64,000 bases of DNA from Streptococcus parasanguinis (lineage in GTDB: Bacteria > Bacillota > Bacilli > Lactobacillales > Streptococcaceae), in the NCBI RefSeq assembly GCF_018499505.1, contig NZ_JAHDAC010000001.1:124001-188000 (forward strand), in the 5' to 3' direction. The notes under the pieces are model-generated. The model was not told where the DNA came from. It did not search any database and saw nothing but the letters and a program-made list of their open reading frames with translations. Shown in pieces: positions 56,530 through 64,000 of the stretch; position 1 is the stretch's first letter, and each line of letters opens with the position of its first letter. The position numbers were made by a program, and so were the translations under genes.

Positions 56530-57995
56530 TGTCATTCAACCATAAAACCATTGAAGAGTTGCACGACCTCCTTGTTTCTAAGGAAATTTCGGCAACGGAA
56601 TTGACACAAGCAACGCTTGACGATATCAAGGCGCGTGAAGAAGCCGTCAATGCCTTTGTAACGGTGGCTGAAGAAGCTGCCCTTGCACAAGCCAAGGCCA
56701 TTGATGAAAAAGGAATTGATGCAGATAACCTTCTGTCAGGGATTCCACTCGCTGTCAAAGACAATATCTCAACAGATGGCATTTTGACCACTGCAGCTTC
56801 AAAAATGCTCTATAACTACGAACCTATCTTTGATGCGACAGCTGTTGCCAATGCAAAAGCCAAAGATATGATTGTCATCGGGAAGACCAACATGGATGAA
56901 TTTGCCATGGGTGGATCTGGTGAAACATCTTACTATGGCGCGACTAAAAACGCATGGGACCACAGCAAGGTGCCTGGTGGATCTTCTAGTGGTTCAGCAG
57001 CTTCTGTCGCTTCAGGACAAGTCCGTTTGTCACTTGGTTCTGATACTGGTGGTTCTATCCGTCAACCGGCTGCTTTTAACGGGATTGTTGGTCTCAAACC
57101 TACTTATGGAACAGTTTCACGTTTTGGTCTCATTGCCTTTGGTAGTTCACTCGACCAAATTGGACCGTTTGCACCAACGGTCAAGGAAAATGCCCTCTTG
57201 CTTAATGTCATTGCTGGTGAAGATGCCAAGGATTCAACATCTGCACCTGTTCGTGTAGCAGACTTTACTTCTAAGATTGGTCAAGACATCAAAGGTATGA
57301 AGATTGCCCTTCCTAAGGAATATCTTGGTGAAGGGATTGACCCAGAAGTCAAAGAAACCATTCTCAATGCGGCTAAACACTTTGAAAAATTGGGAGCAAC
57401 TGTCGAAGAAGTCAGCCTGCCTCATTCTAAATACGGGGTTGCTGTTTACTACATCATCGCTTCATCTGAAGCTTCTTCAAACTTGCAACGTTTCGACGGG
57501 ATTCGCTATGGTTTCCGTGCGGAAGATGCTAAAAACTTGGATGATATCTACGTGAACACTCGTAGCCAAGGCTTTGGTGATGAGGTTAAACGCCGTATCA
57601 TGCTGGGTACCTTTAGTTTGTCATCTGGTTACTACGATGCTTACTACAAGAAAGCTGGTCAAGTCCGTACTCTTATTATCCAAGACTTCGAAAAAGTCTT
57701 TGCGGATTACGACCTCATCCTTGGTCCAACAGCTCCAAGCGTGGCCTTTGATTTGGATTCGCTCAACCATGATCCGGTTGCCATGTACTTGGCTGACTTG
57801 TTGACAATCCCAGTCAACTTGGCAGGTCTTCCAGGGATTTCGATTCCTGCAGGTTTTGCGCAAGGTCTTCCAGTTGGTTTGCAGTTGATCGGTCCTAAGT
57901 ATTTTGAAGAAACCATTTACCAAGCTGCAGCTGCCTTTGAAGCTACGACGGATTACCACAAGCAACAACCCCTTATTTTTGGAGGTGACAATTAA
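56529..57995 (+). CDS. gatA: Asp-tRNA(Asn)/Glu-tRNA(Gln) amidotransferase subunit A
   Basis: 488 aa, amidase-signature enzyme that releases ammonia from glutamine or asparagine for transamidation. Catalytic Ser-cisSer-Lys: Lys in [10 protein letters not shown] (about 78), the Ser pair in [14 protein letters not shown] and [13 protein letters not shown] (about 153-182). Overlaps gatC and gatB by one nucleotide on each side (TAATG). Needed for correct Gln-tRNA, since this lineage generally lacks GlnRS. Confidence 0.97.
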   Translation: MSFNHKTIEELHDLLVSKEISATELTQATLDDIKAREEAVNAFVTVAEEAALAQAKAIDEKGIDADNLLSGIPLAVKDNISTDGILTTAASKMLYNYEPIFDATAVANAKAKDMIVIGKTNMDEFAMGGSGETSYYGATKNAWDHSKVPGGSSSGSAASVASGQVRLSLGSDTGGSIRQPAAFNGIVGLKPTYGTVSRFGLIAFGSSLDQIGPFAPTVKENALLLNVIAGEDAKDSTSAPVRVADFTSKIGQDIKGMKIALPKEYLGEGIDPEVKETILNAAKHFEKLGATVEEVSLPHSKYGVAVYYIIASSEASSNLQRFDGIRYGFRAEDAKNLDDIYVNTRSQGFGDEVKRRIMLGTFSLSSGYYDAYYKKAGQVRTLIIQDFEKVFADYDLILGPTAPSVAFDLDSLNHDPVAMYLADLLTIPVNLAGLPGISIPAGFAQGLPVGLQLIGPKYFEETIYQAAAAFEATTDYHKQQPLIFGGDN

Positions 57996-59440
57996 TGAAC
58001 TTTGAAACAGTCATCGGACTTGAAGTCCACGTTGAATTGAATACAAACTCAAAAATTTTCTCACCAACCTCTGCCCACTTTGGAAACGAGCAAAATGCCA
58101 ATACCAATGTGATCGACTGGTCTTTCCCAGGGGTGCTTCCTGTCTTGAACAAGGGTGTTGTGGACGCTGGTATCAAGGCTGCTTTGGCGCTGAATATGGA
58201 TATCCATCAGCACATGCACTTTGACCGTAAGAACTATTTCTACCCTGATAATCCAAAGGCCTACCAAATCTCACAATTTGACGAACCAATCGGATACAAC
58301 GGTTGGATTGAAGTGCAATTGGAAGACGGCTCAACCAAGAAAATTGGGATTGAACGAGCTCACTTGGAAGAAGATGCCGGTAAAAACACCCACGGCACAG
58401 ATGGCTTCTCTTACGTAGACCTTAACCGTCAAGGGGTTCCATTGATTGAAATCGTATCTGAAGCAGATATGCGTTCTCCTGAAGAAGCCTACGCTTATTT
58501 GACAGCTTTGAAAGAAGTCATCCAGTACACTGGTATTTCAGACGTCAAGATGGAAGAAGGATCGATGCGGGTCGATGCCAACATTTCCCTTCGCCCATAT
58601 GGTCAAGAGGAATTTGGTACCAAGACGGAGTTGAAGAACTTGAACTCTTTCTCAAACGTCCGTAAAGGTCTTGAATACGAAGTTGAGCGTCAAGCGAAAA
58701 TCTTGCGTTCAGGTGGTATCATTCGTCAAGAAACACGTCGTTATGATGAAGCTAACAAGAGCACTATCCTTATGCGTGTCAAAGAAGGAGCAGCGGATTA
58801 CCGTTACTTCCCAGAACCAGATCTTCCCTTGTTTGAAATCTCAGATGAGTGGATCGAGGAAATGCGTACTGAGTTGCCAGAGTTTCCAAAAGACCGTCGT
58901 GCTCGCTACGTGGCAGAGCTTGGCTTGTCTGACTATGATGCCAACCAATTGACAGCAACCAAAGTCACTTCTGACTTCTTTGAAGCAGCTGTAGCCCTTG
59001 GTGGCGATGCTAAGCAAGTCTCTAACTGGCTCCAAGGGGAAGTGGCGCAATTCTTGAACGCAGATGGTAAAACGCTGGAAGAAATCCAATTGACACCAGA
59101 AAATTTGGTAGAAATGGTTGCCATCATCGAAGATGGAACCATTTCATCGAAGATTGCCAAGAAAGTCTTCGTTCATTTGGCGAAAAACGGTGGCGGTGCG
59201 CGTGAATACGTTGAAAAAGCTGGCTTGGTACAGATTTCAGATCCTGAAGTCTTGATCCCAATCATCCACCAAGTCTTTGCAAACAATGAAGCAGCCGTAG
59301 CTGACTTCAAGTCAGGTAAGCGGAATGCGGACAAGGCCTTTACCGGCTTCCTTATGAAAGCAACCAAAGGCCAAGCCAACCCACAAGTAGCCCTCAAGTT
59401 ACTTGCCCAAGAATTGGCGAAGTTGAAAGATAGTGAATAA
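57995..59440 (+). CDS. gatB: Asp-tRNA(Asn)/Glu-tRNA(Gln) amidotransferase subunit B
   Basis: 481 aa. GatB phosphorylates and amidates the mischarged tRNA. The N-terminal kinase-like domain starts [16 protein letters not shown] and contains [18 protein letters not shown] and [16 protein letters not shown]. The C-terminal YqeY-like helical domain (about 330-475) binds tRNA. It is the last gene of gatCAB; no strong terminator is seen before repeat A copy 3, which begins 53 nt on. Confidence 0.97.
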   Translation: MNFETVIGLEVHVELNTNSKIFSPTSAHFGNEQNANTNVIDWSFPGVLPVLNKGVVDAGIKAALALNMDIHQHMHFDRKNYFYPDNPKAYQISQFDEPIGYNGWIEVQLEDGSTKKIGIERAHLEEDAGKNTHGTDGFSYVDLNRQGVPLIEIVSEADMRSPEEAYAYLTALKEVIQYTGISDVKMEEGSMRVDANISLRPYGQEEFGTKTELKNLNSFSNVRKGLEYEVERQAKILRSGGIIRQETRRYDEANKSTILMRVKEGAADYRYFPEPDLPLFEISDEWIEEMRTELPEFPKDRRARYVAELGLSDYDANQLTATKVTSDFFEAAVALGGDAKQVSNWLQGEVAQFLNADGKTLEEIQLTPENLVEMVAIIEDGTISSKIAKKVFVHLAKNGGGAREYVEKAGLVQISDPEVLIPIIHQVFANNEAAVADFKSGKRNADKAFTGFLMKATKGQANPQVALKLLAQELAKLKDSE

Positions 59441-59492
59441 AAAATAACAGTTACTAGGAAGTATCTGTCAGATGCATGATAAAGACATCTTA
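59441..59492. other. Short spacer after gatB
   Basis: No gene or clear stem was seen between the gatB stop and repeat A copy 3. The repeat may supply the 3' end structure of the gatCAB transcript. Confidence 0.4.
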
Positions 59493-59630
59493 GAAACTTT
59501 CCTTAAGTGAGTTCGGACGTCAGCGAACTTCGAGGAAGTTCCATGACTTAGTTTTGAACCTAAAGTTTCAAAACTCCCGAGTGCCTGAAACATAATTGTT
59601 TCAGGCACTTTTCTCACGGCGGAAAGTTTC
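59493..59630 (+). repeat. Intergenic repeat A, copy 3
   Basis: 138-bp element with perfect 10-bp terminal inverted repeats GAAACTTTCC and GGAAAGTTTC. Inner stems: GAACTTC..GAAGTTC (59525-59541), GTTTTGAA/TTCAAAAC (about 59551-59574) and AGTGCCTGAAAC/GTTTCAGGCACT (59580-59609). Compared with copy 2, the second stem shows linked changes (GAG/CTC to GAA/TTC). Confidence 0.88.
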
Positions 59631-59708
59631 AGTATATGTTTACATTCTAACAGGCACCTTTTAGTGTCTGTTTTTACTTTTTCAGAGGGAATCAAAAATG
59701 GAATTTAA

Positions 59709-59763
59709 TTGACAAAGTCTTCTAAATTTAATAAAATTAAAAACAGACCGATAGTCTGTTTTT
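59709..59763 (+). promoter_or_regulatory. Promoter and operator of the TetR gene
   Basis: The promoter is TTGACA (59709-59714), a 17-nt spacer and TAAAAT (59732-59737). Immediately after -10 is a perfect palindrome with arms AAAAACAGAC (59739-59748) and GTCTGTTTTT (59754-59763), separated by 5 nt and ending next to the ribosome site. It is a probable autorepression operator. Confidence 0.8.
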
Positions 59764-59778
59764 GAGGAGGTAAGTTAC

Positions 59779-60417
59779 TTGAAACAAGAAATAAAATCAA
59801 AAAGAAGTAAAGATCAAATTATTCAAGCAGCCTTGTCCTTGTTTTCAAATAAAGGCTATAAAGAAACAACGATGGCTGATTTAGTAACAGTGACAGGATT
59901 GTCAAAAGGGGCTGTTTACTATCACTTCAAAAGTAAAGAAGAGATTCTACAACTCTTAATGGAAAAAGAAACGATTGCCCTCTCAACTTTTCTAGAAGAA
60001 TTGTCAAAGAACGAAGGAGTTTCATCAACAGACCGCCTATTACAATTAGTTGATTATTTAATAGGCAATGAGAATATGAAACAACTTACGGGCATTGACT
60101 GGGCACAAAAGATACCGTTCGGCTTGTTGTTTTCTTTAAAAAATACGGTAAATGTTCTTTCCAAATATGTAGGAATAATCATTCATCAAGGAAATGAGAA
60201 GGGCGAGTTTTCTTGTAAATATCCTTTAGAGACAGCTACAACACTATCTCTATTAATTGATGTGTGGCTTGATCCAACTATATCAGGTGAAGAAATGATC
60301 TCATTCTCACAAAAATTAGACTATATTGCATTTTATTTAAATAGTAGCGGTGTTCCTGTTTTAACAGAAAACAAGTGTCAAGAGATTAATCAGTTTTTTC
60401 TTAAAGGAGGAAGATGA
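59779..60417 (+). CDS. TetR-family transcriptional regulator
   Basis: 212 aa with a TTG start at 59779, 8 nt after GAGGAGG; no better ATG is available. The TetR helix-turn-helix spans about 10-55: QIIQAALSLFSNKGYKETTMADLVTVTGLSKGAVYYHFKSKEEIL. The C-terminal ligand domain is not assignable. The gene is noticeably more A/T-rich than its neighbours, which may indicate transfer. It overlaps the next gene by 4 nt (ATGA), so the small membrane protein is its probable partner and regulated target. Confidence 0.88.
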   Translation: MKQEIKSKRSKDQIIQAALSLFSNKGYKETTMADLVTVTGLSKGAVYYHFKSKEEILQLLMEKETIALSTFLEELSKNEGVSSTDRLLQLVDYLIGNENMKQLTGIDWAQKIPFGLLFSLKNTVNVLSKYVGIIIHQGNEKGEFSCKYPLETATTLSLLIDVWLDPTISGEEMISFSQKLDYIAFYLNSSGVPVLTENKCQEINQFFLKGGR

Positions 60418-60800
60418 TGAATCGGCTATTGAGATTCTTATTTATCCTACTTATCATCGCTATGTCTGGAGCGATTGTCTTCCAGCTGTTCTTTCCATCT
60501 TATATGGGAAGTCATTCGGGATATGGTATTTCTGTCGGTTGGCAACGAGAGATTGGGATTTGGAATGTGGCAGTTCTTGTGATTATCATTGCTGTCAATC
60601 TTAAATACGATTGGTTTTATCTTCGGACGCTTCTGTTGGCCTTGATCATCGGTGGGCTTGGGATTGGAACCAATCATCTCTTTAGTTATTTTCACTATCA
60701 TCTGCCGGTCAATGGGATCGGTGCACTTGAAAATTATCTCCTCGTCCTTGGTTGGATGGTGGGCTGGAGAATAGAGACTTCACGAATTAAAAAGGAATAA
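60414..60800 (+). CDS. Small membrane protein in operon with TetR regulator
   Basis: 128 aa. Four hydrophobic segments are visible (about 4-26, 50-62, 68-88 and 105-118), with short loops such as YMGSHSGYGISVGWQREIG between the first two. I do not recognise the family. The AAAGGAGG site lies in the end of tetR, whose stop overlaps the start (ATGA). No transporter or enzyme motif is visible, so the function is unknown; control by the TetR protein is an inference from the operon. Confidence 0.75.
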   Translation: MMNRLLRFLFILLIIAMSGAIVFQLFFPSYMGSHSGYGISVGWQREIGIWNVAVLVIIIAVNLKYDWFYLRTLLLALIIGGLGIGTNHLFSYFHYHLPVNGIGALENYLLVLGWMVGWRIETSRIKKE

Positions 60801-60845
60801 GAAGAAGTAGTCAAAGGACTGCTCTTTTTCATCTTCAGTTTTTCC

Positions 60846-60874
60846 TTGACAAGTAAAAAGAAAACGTTTACAAT
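60846..60874 (+). promoter_or_regulatory. Butanediol dehydrogenase promoter with overlapping cre site
   Basis: TTGACA (60846-60851), 17-nt spacer, TACAAT (60869-60874): near-consensus. AGAAAACGTTTACA (60859-60872) resembles the CcpA cre consensus and covers the spacer and -10, so glucose repression is expected. Confidence 0.75.
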
Positions 60875-60934
60875 GTGGTATATAAAGTTTCCTGAAAAGA
60901 AAACTAAAAATCATGAAAACAAGGAGACCATCCT

Positions 60935-61978
60935 ATGGCTACTATGAAAGCAGCACGCTGGCATGCAGCAAAAGACGTTCGTATCGAAGAGGTGGAAGTA
61001 CCTGAAGTACAACCACATCAAGTAAAGGTGGCAGTTAAGTTCACGGGGATTTGCGGGACAGACTTGCATGAATATTTGGACGGCCCAATCTTCATTCCAA
61101 CAGAAGAACATGTTTATTCTGGTCAAAAAGCACCAGTTACTTTGGGACATGAATTCTCTGGTGAAATTGTAGAAGTCGGAAGTGATGTCACTCGTGTCAA
61201 AGTTGGGGATCGTGTAACCATCGAACCAATTCTTGCAGAGCACAACTTAATTGGTGATTATAACCTTGATCCAAACTTGAACTTCGTCGGCCTCGCTGCA
61301 GATGGTGGTTTTGCTAAATATTGTGTCCTTGATGGTGATCTTGTCCATGTGATTCCAGATAGCTTGAGCTATGAACAAGCCGCTCTTACAGAACCTGCTG
61401 CTGTAGCTGTGTATGCAGTTCGTCAATCTGCTTTGAAAACTGGAGATACAGCTGTTATCTTTGGTTTAGGCCCAATTGGTCTCTTGATCGTTGAAGCCCT
61501 CCGTGCAGCAGGAGCATCAAAAATCTATGCGGTTGAATTGTCTCCTGAACGCCAAGCTAAAGCAGAAGAATTGGGAGCGATCGTTGTTCGCCCAGAAGAA
61601 GGAGAAACAGTCGTAGAAGCGATCCATCGTTTGACAGGTGGTGGAGCAGATGTTTCTTTTGAAGTCACTGGGGTTCCAGTTGTTTTAGGCCAAGCCCTTG
61701 CAGCTGTTCATAAAGCTGGGGAATGTATGGTTGTATCTATCTGGGAACGTGAAGCGAGCATCAATCCAAATGAATTCGCTATTCAAGAAAAATCCCTCAA
61801 AGGAATTATTGCTTACCGTCACATCTTCCCTAAAGTCTTGGAATTGATGGAACAAGGCTACTTCTCTGCTGAAAAATTGGTTACTAAGAAAATCAAATTG
61901 GAAAATATCGTTGAAGAAGGATTTGTTGAATTGACACAAGATAAATCTCAAATCAAGATCTTGGTTCAACCTGAATAA
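60935..61978 (+). CDS. bdhA: 2,3-butanediol dehydrogenase (zinc-type MDR)
   Basis: 347 aa, medium-chain dehydrogenase that interconverts acetoin and 2,3-butanediol with NAD(H). The catalytic zinc motif is GICGTDLHEY (Cys about 38) and GHEFSGE (His/Glu about 71-77); the NAD Rossmann loop is FGLGPIGLL (about 178-186). The loop that in many relatives holds four Cys for a structural zinc reads EPILAEHNLIGDYNLDPN and has none; the whole protein has only three Cys. Sorbitol or threonine dehydrogenases are related alternatives. It is monocistronic, with a CcpA-type promoter and its own terminator. Confidence 0.85.
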   Translation: MATMKAARWHAAKDVRIEEVEVPEVQPHQVKVAVKFTGICGTDLHEYLDGPIFIPTEEHVYSGQKAPVTLGHEFSGEIVEVGSDVTRVKVGDRVTIEPILAEHNLIGDYNLDPNLNFVGLAADGGFAKYCVLDGDLVHVIPDSLSYEQAALTEPAAVAVYAVRQSALKTGDTAVIFGLGPIGLLIVEALRAAGASKIYAVELSPERQAKAEELGAIVVRPEEGETVVEAIHRLTGGGADVSFEVTGVPVVLGQALAAVHKAGECMVVSIWEREASINPNEFAIQEKSLKGIIAYRHIFPKVLELMEQGYFSAEKLVTKKIKLENIVEEGFVELTQDKSQIKILVQPE

Positions 61979-62004
61979 GCAAATAAATTTATATGAAATA
62001 TATG

Positions 62005-62033
62005 AGGCTGAAACGTTTCGTTTCGGCCTTTTA
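62005..62033 (+). terminator. Terminator of the butanediol dehydrogenase gene
   Basis: AGGCTGAAAC and GTTTCGGCCT pair with one G-T wobble across a 5-nt loop and end in TTTT. Confidence 0.85.
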
Positions 62034-62072
62034 TGATACAATAAAAGTAAGGAATAGATTTGGGAGGGGACT

Positions 62073-62984
62073 ATGTCAAAAACCATGAAAGGAACGCTCA
62101 TGACCTTGATTGCAGGAATTGCTTGGGGCTTATCAGGAGCTTGCGGCCAGTACCTGATGGCTCATGGATTTACAGCAATTGGTTTGACAACGATTCGTTT
62201 AGTGTTTTCAGGAGCTGTACTACTGCTTCTTGCATATCTAGCGGACCAAGAAAAAGTAAAGGCCTTTCTAACAGACCGCTCGTCATACATCCCCTTGCTT
62301 TTATTTGCATTTTTGGGTTTGTTAATGACCCAATTGACCTATTTAGAAGCGATTGATGCGACTAATGCAGGTACTGCAACTGTTTTGCAATATCTCTGTC
62401 CTATTGGAGTTTTGGCCTATTCTTGTGTTAAGGACCGAGTAGCACCGACAGTATCTGAAATCATTTCGATGGTCTTAGCCATTGCAGGGACCTTTCTCAT
62501 TGCAACCCATGGTCAATTCAATCAATTGGCAATCACTCCTAAAGGTCTAGCTTGGGGACTGGTTTCTGCCTTTGCTTATGCCCTCTACATCATTCTGCCT
62601 ATTCAGTTAATTCAAAAATGGGGGAGTATGTTGGTGATTGGTATCGGTATGCTCATTCCAGGACTTGTGATGATTCCCTTCACAGGAAGAAGACTTTTTC
62701 ATGGCCAATATAGCATGGATAATCTAATGGGCTTAGTTGGCTTAGTGGTGATAGGGACCATATTTGCCTATACGGTTTTTTTGAAAGGGACAACTCTGAT
62801 TGGACCGGTCAAAGGTAGCCTTCTTGCAGCTATTGAGCCTATTTCAGCTGTATTCTTTGCTTTTGCCATTATGAATGAACATTTCTTTGCCATTGATTTT
62901 ATCGGGATGGCTATGATCCTCTTTGCGGTCCTCTTGATTTCCCTCAAGGATCTCATGATTCAAAAAGAAAAAGGAATCTTGTAA
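62073..62984 (+). CDS. EamA/DMT-family transporter
   Basis: 303 aa with ten predicted membrane segments in two EamA repeats (about 5-140 and 150-295). Typical features: GIAWGLSGACGQYL (about 12-25) in repeat 1 and GLAWGLVSAFAYALYIILP in repeat 2, and the closing VKGSLLAAIEPISAVFFAFAIMNEHF. DMT carriers export or import metabolites such as amino acids or nucleotide-linked compounds; no specific substrate is evident. The site GGGAGGGG precedes the ATG at 62073. It is flanked by terminators and transcribed alone. Confidence 0.87.
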   Translation: MSKTMKGTLMTLIAGIAWGLSGACGQYLMAHGFTAIGLTTIRLVFSGAVLLLLAYLADQEKVKAFLTDRSSYIPLLLFAFLGLLMTQLTYLEAIDATNAGTATVLQYLCPIGVLAYSCVKDRVAPTVSEIISMVLAIAGTFLIATHGQFNQLAITPKGLAWGLVSAFAYALYIILPIQLIQKWGSMLVIGIGMLIPGLVMIPFTGRRLFHGQYSMDNLMGLVGLVVIGTIFAYTVFLKGTTLIGPVKGSLLAAIEPISAVFFAFAIMNEHFFAIDFIGMAMILFAVLLISLKDLMIQKEKGIL

Positions 62985-63010
62985 AACCAAAACCAATCAT
63001 ATTTTAGTTA

Positions 63011-63041
63011 AAAGGTTGAGACGAAAGTCTTGGCCTTTTTG
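63011..63041 (+). terminator. Terminator of the DMT transporter gene
   Basis: AAAGGTTGAGAC and GTCTTGGCCTTT pair across GAAA, with three G-T wobbles, and end in TTTT. The wording resembles the end hairpin of repeat B. Confidence 0.7.
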
Positions 63042-63138
63042 TATTCCTCGTCCTTTGAGGAAGAGTTATCACTATATAGCGTATACATAGCTAGAAAAAG
63101 ATGTTAAAATAGAACAAAACTTTTTTAAGGAGATGAGA

Positions 63139-64000
63139 ATGAAAAAGATTTTTAAATGGACCTTATTTGCTGTGGCGACCTTGAGTTTAGCGGCTTGTGG
63201 GACTGGTGCTCAAAAGACAAATTCACAGCAAGCAAAGACTGAAAAAGCAGCGAAAAGCTCTGCATCTGACGGTCAAGTCGAGGTGAGTTTAAAAGGAGGG
63301 CAATACATCAAACCACCTGTCCTCAATGACTCAGAAGACGGAAGCTATTTAGCCCTTCAATTGGAATTTAAAAATGTTGCCAAAGAATCTATCAACGTGT
63401 CAGATTCAGATATCACCATTTACGATGCGGATAATAACAAGGTCAAATTGCAGTCAGGAATTTATGACCACAGTGAAGCCTTCCAACTGCTCAAGAGTGA
63501 TCAGTTGGCCCAGGATAAAAAATTAACCGGCTATATCGTTTTTCCAGTCGAAAAAGGTAAAAAATATGAAGTGCAGTATGAACGAAAAACCTATAGCTCT
63601 GATAAAAAATCCAAGCCTTTAAAATTTGCGGTGGATTCTTCTCAGTATGAGGACAAGGTGGAAGCTTCCACTCTTCTAGCAGATGAATACATCAATCAAG
63701 TTTACTTCAGTGGCCAACGAAAGGTCAAAAAGGATGATGCTTTTGTTTTGGGAACTGATTTGAAAAAGGAAGCCAGTGATTTCCGTGCGAAATTTGCAGC
63801 TGACTTCACTCGCAAACTACATGATTACCAATTCCCTAAAGAAGAAGTGACCCAGTTTATCGATGCTTATGAAAAGGAAAATGCTAAGCGCGCAAAATTA
63901 ACCTATAAGGTTAAACAATATCTCCCAGACAAGGTAGTCATTAGTCTAAATCCTGAGACAGTCAGCATGGAAAAGACGATCTTAAACCACATGCAGACCT
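63139..64000 (+). CDS. Lipoprotein with DUF4352-like and DUF5105-like parts (partial, runs off right edge)
   Basis: 287 codons are visible and remain open at the edge. The signal peptide MKKIFKWTLFAVATLSLAAC ends in a lipobox (LAAC), so the mature protein would be lipid-anchored at Cys20. A low-complexity linker (about 22-50) is followed by an immunoglobulin-like segment (YLALQLEFKNVAKESINVSD, about 75-94) of DUF4352/telokin type and then a helical part (about 175-285) that resembles DUF5105. The function is unknown. The ribosome site is AAGGAGA, 5 nt before the ATG at 63139. Confidence 0.82.
   Translation, partial: MKKIFKWTLFAVATLSLAACGTGAQKTNSQQAKTEKAAKSSASDGQVEVSLKGGQYIKPPVLNDSEDGSYLALQLEFKNVAKESINVSDSDITIYDADNNKVKLQSGIYDHSEAFQLLKSDQLAQDKKLTGYIVFPVEKGKKYEVQYERKTYSSDKKSKPLKFAVDSSQYEDKVEASTLLADEYINQVYFSGQRKVKKDDAFVLGTDLKKEASDFRAKFAADFTRKLHDYQFPKEEVTQFIDAYEKENAKRAKLTYKVKQYLPDKVVISLNPETVSMEKTILNHMQT

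Overview
This 64 kb window is chromosomal DNA of a low-GC Gram-positive coccus, almost certainly an oral (viridans) Streptococcus of the sanguinis/parasanguinis/mitis type. The gene blocks rpsF-ssb-rpsR, efp-asp23-nusB, secA-(DAHP synthase)-acpS-alr-recG, codY-pncA-gatCAB and scrR-scrB / scrA / scrK, an LPxTG surface protein, CodY- and CcpA-type sites and several families of small structured intergenic repeats all point there. The species call is an inference from gene content. No rRNA, tRNA, CRISPR array, prophage or full insertion sequence was seen.

Layout. 1-7.3 kb: histidine catabolism. hutU, glutamate formimidoyltransferase, formimino-THF cyclodeaminase, formate-THF ligase and a HutD-family gene (cut by the left edge) run leftward; hutI diverges from a shared promoter region. 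7.6-10 kb: phosphoketolase. 10.5-12.6 kb: a cell-wall 5'-nucleotidase gene broken by a stop codon and a frameshift. 12.6-15 kb: a leftward membrane/glycosidase/glycosyltransferase operon. 15.2-16.6 kb: rpsF-ssb-rpsR ending in an array of five terminators. 16.6-24.6 kb: housekeeping genes (GNAT, DUF1129, CorA, UvrA, PepP, EF-P, Asp23, NusB). 24.6-30.4 kb: the sucrose regulon. 30.6-35.2 kb: a small deformylase, then a MarR-controlled heterodimeric ABC exporter with a three-site operator. 35.2-42.4 kb: PAP2 phosphatase, GNAT, QueG, ManA, a TipAS-type MerR regulator and a KimA-type potassium importer with a possible attenuator. 42.5-49.8 kb: secA to recG. 49.9-54.5 kb: asparaginase, an HAD/PRA-PH fusion, UspA and an aminotransferase. 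54.7-59.4 kb: codY-pncA and gatCAB. 59.7-64 kb: a TetR/membrane-protein pair, 2,3-butanediol dehydrogenase, a DMT transporter and a lipoprotein cut by the right edge.

How the parts fit. The hut genes turn urocanate into glutamate and pass the formimino group through tetrahydrofolate to formate, with possible ATP recovery at Fhs. The scr genes import sucrose and feed glucose-6-P and fructose-6-P to glycolysis, with phosphoketolase as a side branch and butanediol dehydrogenase at the overflow end. ScrR operators, cre-like sites and a CodY box tie these genes to carbon and nitrogen status.

The least explained part is the intergenic DNA. Three repeat families were found: A (three copies of about 137 bp, with paired base changes that preserve a branched fold), B (three copies of about 174 bp, flanking two consecutive blocks of about 4.7 kb) and C (two loci with paired 17-bp motifs placed directly after stop codons).
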